A stretch of 51,542 bases of DNA. Origin: Pseudomonadota bacterium. GTDB taxonomy: Bacteria > Bdellovibrionota_C > UBA2361 > SZUA-149 > DAOLCO01. The stretch covers positions 1 through 51,542 of the forward strand of contig JAIYCX010000041.1 in NCBI GenBank assembly GCA_027487795.1. The letters run 5' to 3'. Shown in pieces: positions 33,091 to 41,469 of this stretch. The notes beneath the pieces were generated by a model. The model saw nothing but the letters and a program-made list of their open reading frames with translations, ran no database searches and had not been told where the DNA came from. The translations under genes and the position numbers were made by a program. How positions within the stretch are numbered: position 1 is the stretch's first letter; every line of letters begins with the position of its first letter.

Positions 33091-33552
33091 ATGAATGCTA
33101 AAAAAAGTTTTGTTGTAGGTCTGAATGTTTTGATCTGGGCTTGCCCGCTGATTGCAGCCTTTTGGTTCTACAATTCTTTGAATTACAGAATTTCAATTGG
33201 ATGGACACCAAAAAAAGGAGAGTTTCAGTTTTTGCTATTTAATATACCGATAGCTTTATTGATATACGTTCCTATATTGAATCTTGTTTACCGACTTCGC
33301 GACAAACTAAATGCAGAAGGTCTTTTACATCTTCACTCGCTAGGATTATTTTTATTAAGTCTTACTGTTGGTGTTTGGATGAAGTTCTTATGTGCTCTAT
33401 CAAAAGGTGAAGTGCCAGATATTACATTTGGAATAATGATTATGTCTGGACTTACAGTGATAACAGCGAGCTTCATATTTGCTCCGATAGTTTTCTTACT
33501 TGACTTAAGAAAGAGAAAAGAAAAAAAATTCTTAGCTCAACAAAGTATCTAG
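33091..33552 (+). CDS. Four-helix membrane protein, twin copy 2
   Basis: A second copy of the 153-aa membrane protein encoded at 31336-31797, with four predicted helices in the same places. The ATG at 33091 follows AAGGAGAGA at a good distance. Differences from copy 1 are concentrated in the N-terminal 10 residues, in the loop between helices 3 and 4 and in the basic tail (RKRKEKKFLAQQSI), while the first helix and the following loop are nearly unchanged. No homologue or function comes to mind. Placement beside a toxin-antitoxin pair could mean a defence or maintenance role, but that is only inference. Confidence 0.8.
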   Translation: MNAKKSFVVGLNVLIWACPLIAAFWFYNSLNYRISIGWTPKKGEFQFLLFNIPIALLIYVPILNLVYRLRDKLNAEGLLHLHSLGLFLLSLTVGVWMKFLCALSKGEVPDITFGIMIMSGLTVITASFIFAPIVFLLDLRKRKEKKFLAQQSI

Positions 33553-33590
33553 GTTAATCTCAACTACCAAAAAGTTAGTTGAACACAAAC

Positions 33591-33619
33591 AAAGGGATCT
33601 TCGGATCCCTTTTATTTTT
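33591..33619 (+). terminator. Terminator of twin copy 2
   Basis: AAAGGGATC (33591-33599) and GATCCCTTT (33604-33612) enclose a UUCG tetraloop closed by C-G, followed by TATTTTT. Confidence 0.92.
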
Positions 33620-33667
33620 ACAATTAACACTGATCTGATCTTTTCCAACCGATAATAACAAAAGCTT

Positions 33668-33725
33668 TTATCAATTATTCCAATTTCTAAATCCGATTAT
33701 GGGAATTATTGATAACAATTTTTTT
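33668..33725 (+). terminator. Additional hairpin with T-tract
   Basis: TTATCAATTATTCC (33668-33681) pairs with 33702-33715 at 13 of 14 positions, followed by CAATTTTTTT. It lies in the 369-nt gap after twin copy 2, which already has a terminator, so it may be a backup or the end of an unseen short RNA. Confidence 0.5.
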
Positions 33726-33824
33726 AAGTTGATTATCTAAAAATCTTGCTCTATCATAACTATATGGGATTGAATTTAGTCCGTTCTTTACATCTGTATT
33801 TCAATAAAAGTAGAAGTGTTTGTA

Positions 33825-33885
33825 CATCTTTACGCTAAAAGGCGTGAAGATGCGCGTTTACCTTAAGGTTTTTTTTAATCTCTAG
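33825..33885 (+). other. Leader hairpins before the serine hydrolase
   Basis: CATCTTTACGC (33825-33835) pairs with GCGTGAAGATG (33842-33852) with one G-T pair and a 6-nt loop. Then comes the palindrome ACCTTAAGGT followed by eight T. The arrangement resembles a leader with an attenuator-like end, but no leader peptide is clear. Confidence 0.4.
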
Positions 33886-33921
33886 TTAGCGATATCAAAA
33901 TCGCAGAAAAGAAATAATATC

Positions 33922-35268
33922 ATGTTCGACACAAATCTTGTAAAATTAGAGCTTGGTATGTATGCACGAAGGACCTGCTCTGGGATTTTTCTTAGTGGGC
34001 AGTCTCATGATTTAGCTTTTAAACTAAGTTATCCAATAAAATTGAAAGGTGATCTAACTTTTAAAGTTTTTGAAGACGAGAAGCGTGTTTCGGTTACTTA
34101 CGGAGATGATACTCGGATAGCTCAGTTCTGCGAAGATCAAGGAAGCGTAGTTCTCCCCTTAGGAATAGATGATATCGCTTTTAAACCTGTCACGGTGACG
34201 TCGAGTCTTCACCCAGCGAATACACAACGGTGGCCGATGGGAGATAGTACGTTTATTAACAGGAGTGATAAAATTGAGAAAGCAATTGATTATGCTTTTA
34301 ATAACCCAGATAACTTGACGGCCGCTGTGCTGGTCGTTCATAAAGGCTTAATTGTCGGTGAACGATATGCGCAAGGAGTCAGCAAAGATACCCTACTGCA
34401 AAGTTGGTCAATGGGTAAGAGTATTTTAGCTACCGTATTTGGTCGGCTGGTGTCAATAGGAGCTTTCGGGTTAGACGATCTAGTACCTGTGCCAGCATGG
34501 CGTATTCCTGGAGATCCGCGTGGTGAGATTACGATTAAAGATCTATTGCAGATGAGTAGTGGTTTGAAGTTTTATGCTCCAACAAGCAATCCGAACTATA
34601 GCTCTAGTAATGGGTACCCTCAGCACATGCATGCATATACTGAAGGGATTAATATCTACGACGACAGCAGAGCACTGCCATTAGAATCCCCTGAACCTGA
34701 GAAGAAAGGTCGTTATTATAACTGCGATTCTTGGATATTAAGTTCCTTAATCAAAGATTATGCCCTTAGTAAAGGAGAGGAGTACCTTTCCTTACCTCAG
34801 CGAGAGCTTTTTGACCTCATAGGTATCAGGAAGCACGTGATCGAAACTGATCCATTTGGAAATCTCATTTTTACAGGATGCGTATATGGAACGCCTCGAA
34901 ATTGGGCTCGGCTTGGTCTACTGTATCTGCAAAAAGGAATTTGGAATGGAGAGCAGATCCTTCCTAAAGGATGGACCGATTTCGTTAGCTCAGCTGCACC
35001 GAAATGGAAAGTAAAAGAATACGGTGGTCAATTCTGGCTAAACAAGCAAAAAAAGTTTTCGATGTTACCAGAGAACACATACTACGCTCAAGGTGGAGGT
35101 GGTCAATACACTTTTATCATTCCAGATCAAGAGTTGGTAGTCGTTCGGATGGGATACAATCCAGAGATGACCGTGATAGATAAACTTGAAACTAAGCACC
35201 CTAACGGATTACAATATCTGTCATCAACTGAACGTATGTTAAAAGCACTCATGGAGGCAATCACTTAG
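33922..35268 (+). CDS. Serine hydrolase, class C beta-lactamase fold
   Basis: A penicillin-binding-protein/beta-lactamase superfamily hydrolase of 448 aa. The catalytic Ser-x-x-Lys is in SWSMGKSILA, the Tyr-x-Asn-like motif is YYNCDSW, and the third block is GGGGQYTFIIPDQELVVVRMG in place of the usual KTG or HGG. The WARLGLLYLQKGIWNGEQILP segment resembles 6-aminohexanoate-dimer hydrolase and related esterases, so a true beta-lactamase role is unlikely. About 130 N-terminal residues precede the domain, with no signal peptide, suggesting a cytoplasmic enzyme. The gene stands alone between stem-loops and uses CGA/CGT/CGG arginine codons more than the core genes, so it is probably acquired. Confidence 0.87.
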   Translation: MFDTNLVKLELGMYARRTCSGIFLSGQSHDLAFKLSYPIKLKGDLTFKVFEDEKRVSVTYGDDTRIAQFCEDQGSVVLPLGIDDIAFKPVTVTSSLHPANTQRWPMGDSTFINRSDKIEKAIDYAFNNPDNLTAAVLVVHKGLIVGERYAQGVSKDTLLQSWSMGKSILATVFGRLVSIGAFGLDDLVPVPAWRIPGDPRGEITIKDLLQMSSGLKFYAPTSNPNYSSSNGYPQHMHAYTEGINIYDDSRALPLESPEPEKKGRYYNCDSWILSSLIKDYALSKGEEYLSLPQRELFDLIGIRKHVIETDPFGNLIFTGCVYGTPRNWARLGLLYLQKGIWNGEQILPKGWTDFVSSAAPKWKVKEYGGQFWLNKQKKFSMLPENTYYAQGGGGQYTFIIPDQELVVVRMGYNPEMTVIDKLETKHPNGLQYLSSTERMLKALMEAIT

Positions 35269-35306
35269 GAAACGTATCTTAGTCTTCTAACTAGACAGCA
35301 GTCAAA

Positions 35307-35350
35307 GCAAATCAGGAGTTTATGCACCCACATATACTCCTGACATTTGC
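35307..35350 (+). terminator. Stem-loop after the serine hydrolase
   Basis: GCAAATCAGGAGT (35307-35319) pairs with ACTCCTGACATTTGC (35336-35350), with a two-base bulge. It lies 38 nt after the stop. No strong T-tract follows, so it is a weak terminator or an mRNA-stabilising hairpin. Confidence 0.5.
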
Positions 35351-35486
35351 CTTAATTATGGTTTTTGCAAATAAAATTGTAGAATGTTTTCAAAGGTAAA
35401 TTGCGCACACTTTACGTCTTAGAGACATAAGCGGTCTTCCATGATACAAATAATCATTATCAAACTCTCAAACTATCTACTAAACA

Positions 35487-35828
35487 ATGACAATACCAGC
35501 CTGCCCAAAGTGCAAATCAGAGTACACTTATGAAGATCGTGGTTTATACATCTGTCCTGAGTGTTCTCATGAATGGTCTATGGACGAGCCTAGCGAAGCA
35601 GACTCAGATGTTCTGATTATCAAAGATTCTAATGGTAATGTTTTAGCTGAAGGTGATTATGTCACTGTAATCAAGGATCTAAAAATCAAAGGATCTTCAT
35701 CCGTTGTAAAAGTTGGAACAAAAATCAAAATATCTCGACTAGTAGAAGGAGACCATGACATCGACTGTAAAATAGACGGTATTGGAGCAATGGGGTTGAA
35801 GTCGGAGTTTGTTAAGAAAGTCAGCTAA
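35487..35828 (+). CDS. yjdM: YjdM/PhnA family zinc-ribbon protein
   Basis: A 113-aa protein of the YjdM family (often mislabelled alkylphosphonate utilisation protein PhnA). The N-terminal zinc ribbon has two Cys-x2-Cys pairs ([12 protein letters not shown] and CPECSHEWS), followed by the family's beta-barrel domain with [33 protein letters not shown]. Function is not firmly established. It is a single gene, convergent with the DUF3617 gene, and hairpin element C fills the space between them. Confidence 0.93.
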   Translation: MTIPACPKCKSEYTYEDRGLYICPECSHEWSMDEPSEADSDVLIIKDSNGNVLAEGDYVTVIKDLKIKGSSSVVKVGTKIKISRLVEGDHDIDCKIDGIGAMGLKSEFVKKVS

Positions 35829-35853
35829 ATAACTTTAATCACTTTCTAAAAAC

Positions 35854-36000
35854 GAAAACCAAGTCATCGGTCCTTCAAGCGGGCTTCAAGCAATTTTTTT
35901 TCCTCAGCTATATTTAGCTGAAAAAAATTGCGGCACCTCGGAATTGCGTTCCAGGTGGAACGCATGAGAATGAGCTTGAGGGACTGATGACTAAGTTTTC
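35854..36000. repeat. Large hairpin element C between convergent genes
   Basis: The arms 35854-35880 and 35974-36000 are complementary at 23 of 27 positions. Inside are two further hairpins: CAATTTTTTT with AAAAAAATTG (about 35891-35930, tip CAGCTATATTTAGCTG) and GCGTTCC/GGAACGC (35946-35963). The predicted fold is a branched hairpin. The right arm ends one base before the DUF3617 stop codon. The core does not clearly contain the A/B blocks; ATTGCGGCACCT resembles ATTGCTCCACCT. It may act as a bidirectional terminator. Confidence 0.75.
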
Positions 36001-36001
36001 C

Positions 36002-36613
36002 CTACTGCTTCTTCATCATCTCTTGCATCATCTTCTGCATTTGCTGAAGTTGTTGCGGGTCCATGCCTTTTAATTTTTGCATAGTATCTTTCATATGTGG
36101 GGCATTGGCCATGCCTTGAGTCTTTTGAGCCATCTCTTGTAAGTTCATTTTCTCACCATCAGCCATGATCATATCACCTGGCTTCATGTCTGGCCCACAT
36201 GGTCCGATATATGTCGCAGTACCTGTTGAAGTGCTTCCAGCATTCCCCATCATCGGCGGTGTCATTGTAGACTTTGAAGAAAATTTATATTGAGAAGAAA
36301 AATCTCCGCTCGCTTCACTTACTACACTAAGTTTAGTTATACCAAGATCGCAATTAACTGTAGATGAGTACTTAGATCCTGAACCTGTTAATTTTATTTC
36401 TCCGCACATTCCAGAAATCATTTTCTTACTTTGTTCAAATAAGTCTTTAATACTCTGCGCACTACCAAAGCATTGTTTTATTTTTTCGCTCTTCCCTCCC
36501 TCAACGATAACATTCTCCCATAATCCTTCTTTAATTTGAGGAAAGTCTTCTGCTAAAGCTAATGTATTTGTAAATAACAGAGTAACTAAAATGGTAGCTG
36601 TAGAATTTTTCAT
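36002..36613 (-). CDS. DUF3617 family periplasmic protein
   Basis: A 203-aa protein with a signal peptide (cut near LALA). The mature start IKEGLWE followed by a CFGS segment and conserved cysteines (MCGEIKL, TVNCDLG, YIGPCGPD) fits the DUF3617 family, found mostly in proteobacteria and of unknown function. The C-terminal 50 residues are a Met/Gln/Lys-rich helix (MDPQQLQQMQKMMQEMMKKQ), an unusual extension that could be a coiled coil or bind metal through methionine. Single gene; its stop codon abuts hairpin element C. Confidence 0.82.
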   Translation of the reverse strand: MKNSTATILVTLLFTNTLALAEDFPQIKEGLWENVIVEGGKSEKIKQCFGSAQSIKDLFEQSKKMISGMCGEIKLTGSGSKYSSTVNCDLGITKLSVVSEASGDFSSQYKFSSKSTMTPPMMGNAGSTSTGTATYIGPCGPDMKPGDMIMADGEKMNLQEMAQKTQGMANAPHMKDTMQKLKGMDPQQLQQMQKMMQEMMKKQ

Positions 36614-36685
36614 AATATCTCGGAAATTAAATAATTTAGATAATTAAGTAGTTACATTTTTAAAGATTGTTTTCAAGGAAGAAAA

Positions 36686-37948
36686 TTACATACACTTAAA
36701 CCCTGGATTGGGCGAGATATCCCCAAGGAAAATCACTTCGTTTGCTTTATTCTTATGTTTTCTTATTACATAAAATGGTTGAATAATTCCCATTCCAGAA
36801 GAAGAAATCATACTAGATCCTGCTGGACTTTGAATTCTTACTCCATCAAGTACGAACAAAGTTTTTAAGAAATCTCCGGTATTAGAACTACCACCCAATC
36901 TAGATACTATACGATTAACGACCTCACCAAAAACATAACCTCTTAGGGTGTTTGTTGTAGGTAGATTTGTTGTAACGCTATTATTAGATTTTGAAAAACT
37001 ATTTACAAAATTTTTATTTTCTGGGCTTTCTATTTCTGGGGCGTAAAAAGCTGGAGTAATTAGTTCTTCTGTTGACTCTTTAAATTCTAACAGTTCTTCA
37101 TCTGAATGTACCGTAAGTAAAGATAGCCCCATCTCAAAACTTAGACCTAGTTTATGTGCTTGAGGTAGAAACGTATCCAAACCTTTTGTAGAAAATATAC
37201 CTAATAAAAGTTTTCCATTTAATTGAAGAATTCCTCTCAGAGTGGAATATAGATCTGCAGCTCTTTCATCTACATAAACTATTCTTGCTACCTTCATCCC
37301 AAGTTCCTGAATTAAAGAACTAATGCTGGCAGTATTCTGTCTAGGCTCAGTAACTTCATTCGAATAAATCACTATATCTAGTTCAGATCCTAACTTAGTA
37401 AACTTTTGTCCTAAGTAAGATAAATAAATTTCATCATACTGATCTTGTGAGGCGCCAAAATTCCAAATATTTGATGCTCTATGAATACTATTATTAGTAT
37501 TCAAGCACATTTTAGTTAAATTACTTGTATAGAGAATGAGCGGAATACTTCTACTTTCCAGTAATGATAATAACTGAGGATTAATTATGAAATCCCTAGG
37601 CGATGAAACTATTTTAACTAAATTAGGATCTTTACTTACAGTTTCTAATAAATCCGATGCTGTTCCGGTTTTAATAGAAATTTTACCCTGCTTGATCTGC
37701 TCAGATAAAGAAAATTTAAGTCCACTCAGATAATTAATTATTTCTTTTTTAGTTCTATTACTTGAATATTCCTGTTCTTGATCGGGTATTAAAATAAAAA
37801 GAATATTTGCTGAGGATTTTTCTCCAATGAAAGACTCAAGCTGTAAATTTTCAATGACAGCTTGATTTTTATCAAAAGAAAATAAATTGAAACAAATATA
37901 TAGCCCTAATAAGACAAATGGGGATATTATAAGTAAAGTTTTTTTCAT
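36686..37948 (-). CDS. Type I periplasmic binding protein-like lipid-free anchor
   Basis: A protein of about 420 aa with one N-terminal hydrophobic segment (signal or anchor) and a fold like the branched-chain amino acid/urea binding proteins. Supporting features are the late segment DGVRIQSPAGSSMIS followed by QPFYVIRKHK, typical of that family's last strand pair, and the overall alpha/beta pattern. I chose the ATG at 37948 rather than the GTG at 37981, because the shorter form begins with KKTLLIISPF and avoids overlapping the divergent gene. TATAAT lies six bases before this ATG (37960-37955), which would give an almost leaderless mRNA. No transporter genes are adjacent, so a sensory role is possible. 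Confidence 0.75.
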   Translation of the reverse strand: MKKTLLIISPFVLLGLYICFNLFSFDKNQAVIENLQLESFIGEKSSANILFILIPDQEQEYSSNRTKKEIINYLSGLKFSLSEQIKQGKISIKTGTASDLLETVSKDPNLVKIVSSPRDFIINPQLLSLLESRSIPLILYTSNLTKMCLNTNNSIHRASNIWNFGASQDQYDEIYLSYLGQKFTKLGSELDIVIYSNEVTEPRQNTASISSLIQELGMKVARIVYVDERAADLYSTLRGILQLNGKLLLGIFSTKGLDTFLPQAHKLGLSFEMGLSLLTVHSDEELLEFKESTEELITPAFYAPEIESPENKNFVNSFSKSNNSVTTNLPTTNTLRGYVFGEVVNRIVSRLGGSSNTGDFLKTLFVLDGVRIQSPAGSSMISSSGMGIIQPFYVIRKHKNKANEVIFLGDISPNPGFKCM

Positions 37949-37975
37949 TGAAACATTATAGCCTTCGAAGAATAG

Positions 37976-38452
37976 ATGCACCAGTTAAAAATAGAAGTAA
38001 AAAGCACAAAAGCAGAACTAGATAAAATCCTTGCAGTTATTAAGGAAAAGTTAATTTCAGACTTAGGCTCAGATAATTGGAAGCATTTTTATGTAGCCTT
38101 TCAAGAAGCATTACAGAATGCTTACGAACATGGAAGTCTAAACCTCACAAGCTTAGAAAAAGCTAAATTTCTAGAAAATAATAGCCTCGATAAAGAGCTT
38201 AAGAATAGAGAAGAATTATTTGGAAGTAAAATAATTACTATAGAAATTTTCAAAAAAGCAGATGCCCTAATAATTAGCATAGAAGATCAAGGTCTAGGAT
38301 TTAACCAAAAAGAATTTATGCAAAATAAAGAAAAAAAAGACATGCCAAATATATCATTATCCGGCAGAGGTCTTAGTTTAATTAAAACAGGGTCAGATCA
38401 AGTAGAATTTAATGAAGTAGGTAATAAAATCATCTTAACTAAATTTTTATAA
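37976..38452 (+). CDS. Anti-sigma-factor-like ATP-binding protein
   Basis: A GHKL-type ATPase domain of the RsbW/SpoIIAB kind (158 aa). The N box reads EALQNAYEHG, the G1 box DQGLGFN and the G2 box SGRGLSLI, so ATP binding should be intact. Such proteins bind sigma factors or phosphorylate anti-anti-sigma proteins. There is no partner STAS protein or sigma factor beside it. It is divergent from the binding-protein gene (27 bp apart) and converges with flagellin eight bases away. The neighbourhood could mean a role in flagellar or stress sigma control, but that is inference. Confidence 0.88.
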   Translation: MHQLKIEVKSTKAELDKILAVIKEKLISDLGSDNWKHFYVAFQEALQNAYEHGSLNLTSLEKAKFLENNSLDKELKNREELFGSKIITIEIFKKADALIISIEDQGLGFNQKEFMQNKEKKDMPNISLSGRGLSLIKTGSDQVEFNEVGNKIILTKFL

Positions 38453-38459
38453 TACGTGA

Positions 38460-39263
38460 TTAGTTTTGTAGTAACTTCAAAACATTTTGAGTAGCAATCT
38501 CTTGAATACCTAACAATGAAGCACCAGCCTGTGCTCGAATATCTCTTGAAGTTCTTTCTGCAAAAGCAGAGGCATAATCGACATCTCTAATTTGACTTGC
38601 AGCTTCTGCATTAGCACTTATTGAAGTTTCTAAGCCACTAAGCGAAGTAGATAATCTACTATCTACGGCACCTAAATCTGCACGAGAGGATGAAATAGTT
38701 TCTGTTGCTCTTTTAGCATCATCTAAAGCAGTCAATGCAGCACTTTGACTTGCTACAGAGGAACTGGATAGTCCTAAAGATGAAGAGCTAGAACTTGCAA
38801 CAGAAACAGCAATATTTGTTCCCTGAACAGAGACATTTGTTGTACTACCTGAAAGTTGATTTCCATTAAATGAAGTAGAATTAGCCGTTCTATCTAGTTC
38901 AGATTTTAAAGCTTGAAATTCTTGATCAATAGAAGCTCTCTGTGTATCCGAAGTAGCGCCATTTGCTGACTGCATAGCTAACTCACTAAGCCTAGTTGTA
39001 ATATCACTAGAAGTTTCCAAGGAAGATTCTGATACCGATATTAACGAACTAGTATCTTTAATATTTCTTGTTTCTTGCCGGGATACAGCATCCTCAAGTT
39101 CTAACTTAGAAACTATTTGAAGTCCTGCGGCGTCATCGGATGCTTTATTTATTCTTTTTCCTGTACTTAACTGTTCGCTATACTTATCTCTCTCTTTTAA
39201 AGATTTGTTAAATTGATTAATAGTAGACCCAGTTTGTGGATTATTCCCTATTGAAATTGCCAT
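38460..39263 (-). CDS. Flagellin
   Basis: The flagellar filament protein. The N-terminal D0/D1 region has the classic QLSTGKRINKASDDAAGLQI, and the C-terminal region has RDVDYASAFAERTSRDIRAQAGASLLGIQ, ending in a helix LKLLQN. At 267 aa it is a short flagellin; the central part is only a Ser-rich segment of about 50 residues with no D2/D3 domains. The ribosome binding site AGGAG is 11 nt from the ATG. A sigma-28-like promoter lies at 39343-39370. Converges with the anti-sigma-like gene. No fliD, fliS or hook genes are in the window. Confidence 0.95.
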   Translation of the reverse strand: MAISIGNNPQTGSTINQFNKSLKERDKYSEQLSTGKRINKASDDAAGLQIVSKLELEDAVSRQETRNIKDTSSLISVSESSLETSSDITTRLSELAMQSANGATSDTQRASIDQEFQALKSELDRTANSTSFNGNQLSGSTTNVSVQGTNIAVSVASSSSSSLGLSSSSVASQSAALTALDDAKRATETISSSRADLGAVDSRLSTSLSGLETSISANAEAASQIRDVDYASAFAERTSRDIRAQAGASLLGIQEIATQNVLKLLQN

Positions 39264-39342
39264 GCTCTACGATACTCCTGTAGAAAGTTAAAAAATCCAA
39301 TACTCCTTTAATAAATGATTGCCGTTCATGGCTGTAAAGAGG

Positions 39343-39370
39343 TATTCGACGGTTGTCACGTAAAACTTTC
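39343..39370 (-). promoter_or_regulatory. Sigma-28-like promoter candidate, flagellin
   Basis: Minus strand: GAAAGTTT, 12 nt, then GTCGAATA. It has seven of eight matches to the flagellar -35 and five of eight to the -10. The leader would be about 70 nt, and flagellin genes normally use this sigma factor. Confidence 0.5.
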
Positions 39371-39458
39371 TGTTTTCAGGCGCTTGAAACAAGTATTTTA
39401 CTATTTTCAAATAAGCACTTAGATCTGCATCCTAAATTTACCTTGTAAGTTTAGGATT

Positions 39459-40019
39459 TTACTTCCATTTTATGTTACACCCCAAGCTTGGAATCTGCTC
39501 TTCTGAAACTGGTTTTCCTGAAATTAAACAATCAAAAGCAGCTCTTAAATCACGACCAGTAACTGGAGCTGGGTTATCGGTTTTTGGCCTAGAATCATCC
39601 ATTTGACCTCTATAAACTAAACTTAAGTCTTTATCATAAAGATAAAAGTCGGGAGTACATGCAGCATCATAAGATTTAGCTACTTCTTGAGTTGCATCAT
39701 ACAAATAAGGAAATGGATAATTTTTAGCTAATGAAAGTTCTTTCATTTTTTCTGGGCTATCTTCAGGATAAGCAACTACATCATTTGAACTAATTGCTAT
39801 TAAATTAATTCCAGAATCTGAATAATCATTAGCAAGATCAATAAGGCCCTGCTCAATATGCTTAACAAAAGGACAATGATTACAGATAAACATAACTAGT
39901 GTACCGACTTCTCCTTTTAAATTATCTAAGCTTACCATTTCACCACTAACGACATCGAGTAATGAAAATGATGGGGCCTTAGATCCAAGTGGAATCATAT
40001 TTGAAGGGGTTCTAGCCAT
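39459..40019 (-). CDS. Thioredoxin-like protein with CNHC motif
   Basis: A 186-aa thioredoxin-fold protein of the AhpC/TSA-Redoxin group. The active site reads ICNHCPFVKH. This family ('thioredoxin family protein') shares GSKAPSFSLLDVVSGE at the start, DATQEVAKSYDAACTPDFYLYD in the middle and LVYRGQMDDSRP near residue 135. It has no signal peptide, so it should be cytoplasmic. The substrate is unknown. It stands divergent from the sulfurtransferase gene with 62 nt between starts. Confidence 0.9.
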   Translation of the reverse strand: MARTPSNMIPLGSKAPSFSLLDVVSGEMVSLDNLKGEVGTLVMFICNHCPFVKHIEQGLIDLANDYSDSGINLIAISSNDVVAYPEDSPEKMKELSLAKNYPFPYLYDATQEVAKSYDAACTPDFYLYDKDLSLVYRGQMDDSRPKTDNPAPVTGRDLRAAFDCLISGKPVSEEQIPSLGCNIKWK

Positions 40020-40081
40020 AAGATTACTTTTTATATAGTATGTTTTTCTAATTAGAACTTAAAAAATCAATATTTGCAATC

Positions 40082-40939
40082 ATGTCCGACACAAAAAACT
40101 TTAAAAATCCAGATGTACTAGTAAGCACTAGCTGGCTTGCAGAAAATTTATCAAATTCAACTATTAGAATTATTGAATCTAATGAAGATCAGTTATTATA
40201 TCATTCCGGTCATATCCCTGGAGCGCTTGAGGTAGATTGGGTAAGAGATTTAAACCAACCCGTACTTCGTGACTACTTAGAAAAAGAAATGTTTGAAAAA
40301 CTAGTTTCTAAGTGTGGCATTACTAAAGATACAATAGTAATTTTTTATGGTGATAAAAATAACTGGTGGGCATGTTATGCCTTTTGGATATTTCAATTGT
40401 TTGGACATAAAAATGCTAAAATACTTGATGGTGGTAGACTAAAATGGGAGAAAGAAGGTCGTGCCCTTACTAAAGAGATAATAAAAGTAGACTCAACTAA
40501 TTATACTGCTCCTGTCAGAGATGATTTTACACTAAGAGCACTACGCGATGATGTTCTTGCACACGTTAAGAAAAATGGGAAATTAATAGATGTAAGAAGT
40601 CCAGAAGAATATAATGGAACTAGACTCCACATGGAAGGATATCCTAATGAAGGAGCCATTAGAGGTGGCCACATACCAGGTGCAAAAAGTGTACCTTGGG
40701 CACGAGCTATAAATACCGACGATGGTACTTTTAAAACTTATGAAGAATTAGTTGAGATATATGGAAAAGAAGCAGGAACTTCGGATACTGATGAAGTAAT
40801 TGCTTATTGCAGAATTGGAGAAAGAAGCAGTCATACATGGTTCGTATTAAAATACCTTCTTGGTTATAGCAACGTCAGAAACTATGATGGTAGCTGGACA
40901 GAATGGGGAAATCTAGTCAATGTTCCTATTGAAAAGTAA
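40082..40939 (+). CDS. sseA: Sulfurtransferase, two rhodanese domains
   Basis: A thiosulfate or 3-mercaptopyruvate sulfurtransferase of 285 aa with tandem rhodanese domains. The N-terminal domain is inactive; the C-terminal one carries the catalytic Cys in [36 protein letters not shown] and [12 protein letters not shown] are typical. The loop after the cysteine (RIGERS) is of the thiosulfate sulfurtransferase type rather than the CGSGVTA of mercaptopyruvate enzymes, so thiosulfate is the more likely donor. It is followed after 25 nt by a sufE-like gene, suggesting that sulfur is passed to Fe-S cluster assembly. Confidence 0.92.
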   Translation: MSDTKNFKNPDVLVSTSWLAENLSNSTIRIIESNEDQLLYHSGHIPGALEVDWVRDLNQPVLRDYLEKEMFEKLVSKCGITKDTIVIFYGDKNNWWACYAFWIFQLFGHKNAKILDGGRLKWEKEGRALTKEIIKVDSTNYTAPVRDDFTLRALRDDVLAHVKKNGKLIDVRSPEEYNGTRLHMEGYPNEGAIRGGHIPGAKSVPWARAINTDDGTFKTYEELVEIYGKEAGTSDTDEVIAYCRIGERSSHTWFVLKYLLGYSNVRNYDGSWTEWGNLVNVPIEK

Positions 40940-40964
40940 TAAATAAAAATTAAGCGTAAATAAA

Positions 40965-41396
40965 ATGCAAAGTCATCTTGAAACTATAGTTCAAGAAATT
41001 AAAGAGATAGAAGATAGACAAGATAAACTTGATATCCTCATTGAATACGGCGAAAGCTTTACAGAAGTACCAGAAACTCTATTTAAAAGACCTTTTCCAG
41101 CATATAATAAAGTCCCTGCATGTGAATCTGATGCTTACGTGTTCCCTGTAGAAAAAAATGGTAATTTAGAATTTTTTTTCGCAGTTGAAAATCCTCAAGG
41201 TATCTCTGCAAAAGCCCTGGCAGTAATATTAGCAAAGGGTTTAAATGGTAGAGATAAAATAGAGTTTTCTCAGATACGAGAAGAAATGGCCTATGATATA
41301 TTCGGAAAAGATCTTTCTATGGGGAAAGGTGCAGGGCTAATGAGTATGATCAGAATGGTTAAAGCTTTTGCAGAAATGCATCTTAAAGATAAATAG
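40965..41396 (+). CDS. sufE: SufE-like sulfur acceptor
   Basis: A 143-aa SufE family protein, which accepts persulfide sulfur from the cysteine desulfurase SufS and passes it on for Fe-S cluster assembly. The active-site loop is VPACESDAYV, with Cys at the position of SufE Cys51, and the rest (FFFAVENPQGISAKALAVILAKGLNG, later GLMSMIRMVKAFA) fits the family. It is cotranscribed with the sulfurtransferase; sufS and sufBCD are not in the window. A strong terminator follows at 41422-41455. Confidence 0.9.
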   Translation: MQSHLETIVQEIKEIEDRQDKLDILIEYGESFTEVPETLFKRPFPAYNKVPACESDAYVFPVEKNGNLEFFFAVENPQGISAKALAVILAKGLNGRDKIEFSQIREEMAYDIFGKDLSMGKGAGLMSMIRMVKAFAEMHLKDK

Positions 41397-41421
41397 TTCT
41401 AATTAGCTTTAATTTTTAGAC

Positions 41422-41455
41422 AAAAAAAGAGGCCTGTAACGGGCCTCTTTTTTTT
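41422..41455. terminator. Bidirectional terminator, sufE and RRM genes
   Basis: AAAAAAAGAGGCC (41422-41434) pairs with GGCCTCTTTTTTT (41442-41454), with a 7-nt loop. The A and T runs on both sides make it work for both convergent genes. Confidence 0.92.
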
Positions 41456-41469
41456 GATTCTAGAAAAAA

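Noticed and set aside
33922..35268. True class C beta-lactamase
   Set aside because: No signal peptide, the third motif is not KTG, and the C-terminal segments resemble the aminohexanoate-dimer hydrolase group.
26307..36000. Integron attC sites or transposon ends as an explanation for the big hairpins
   Set aside because: No integron core sequences (RYYYAAC/GTTRRRY), no integrase or transposase, and no matching target duplications at the outer edges that I can see.
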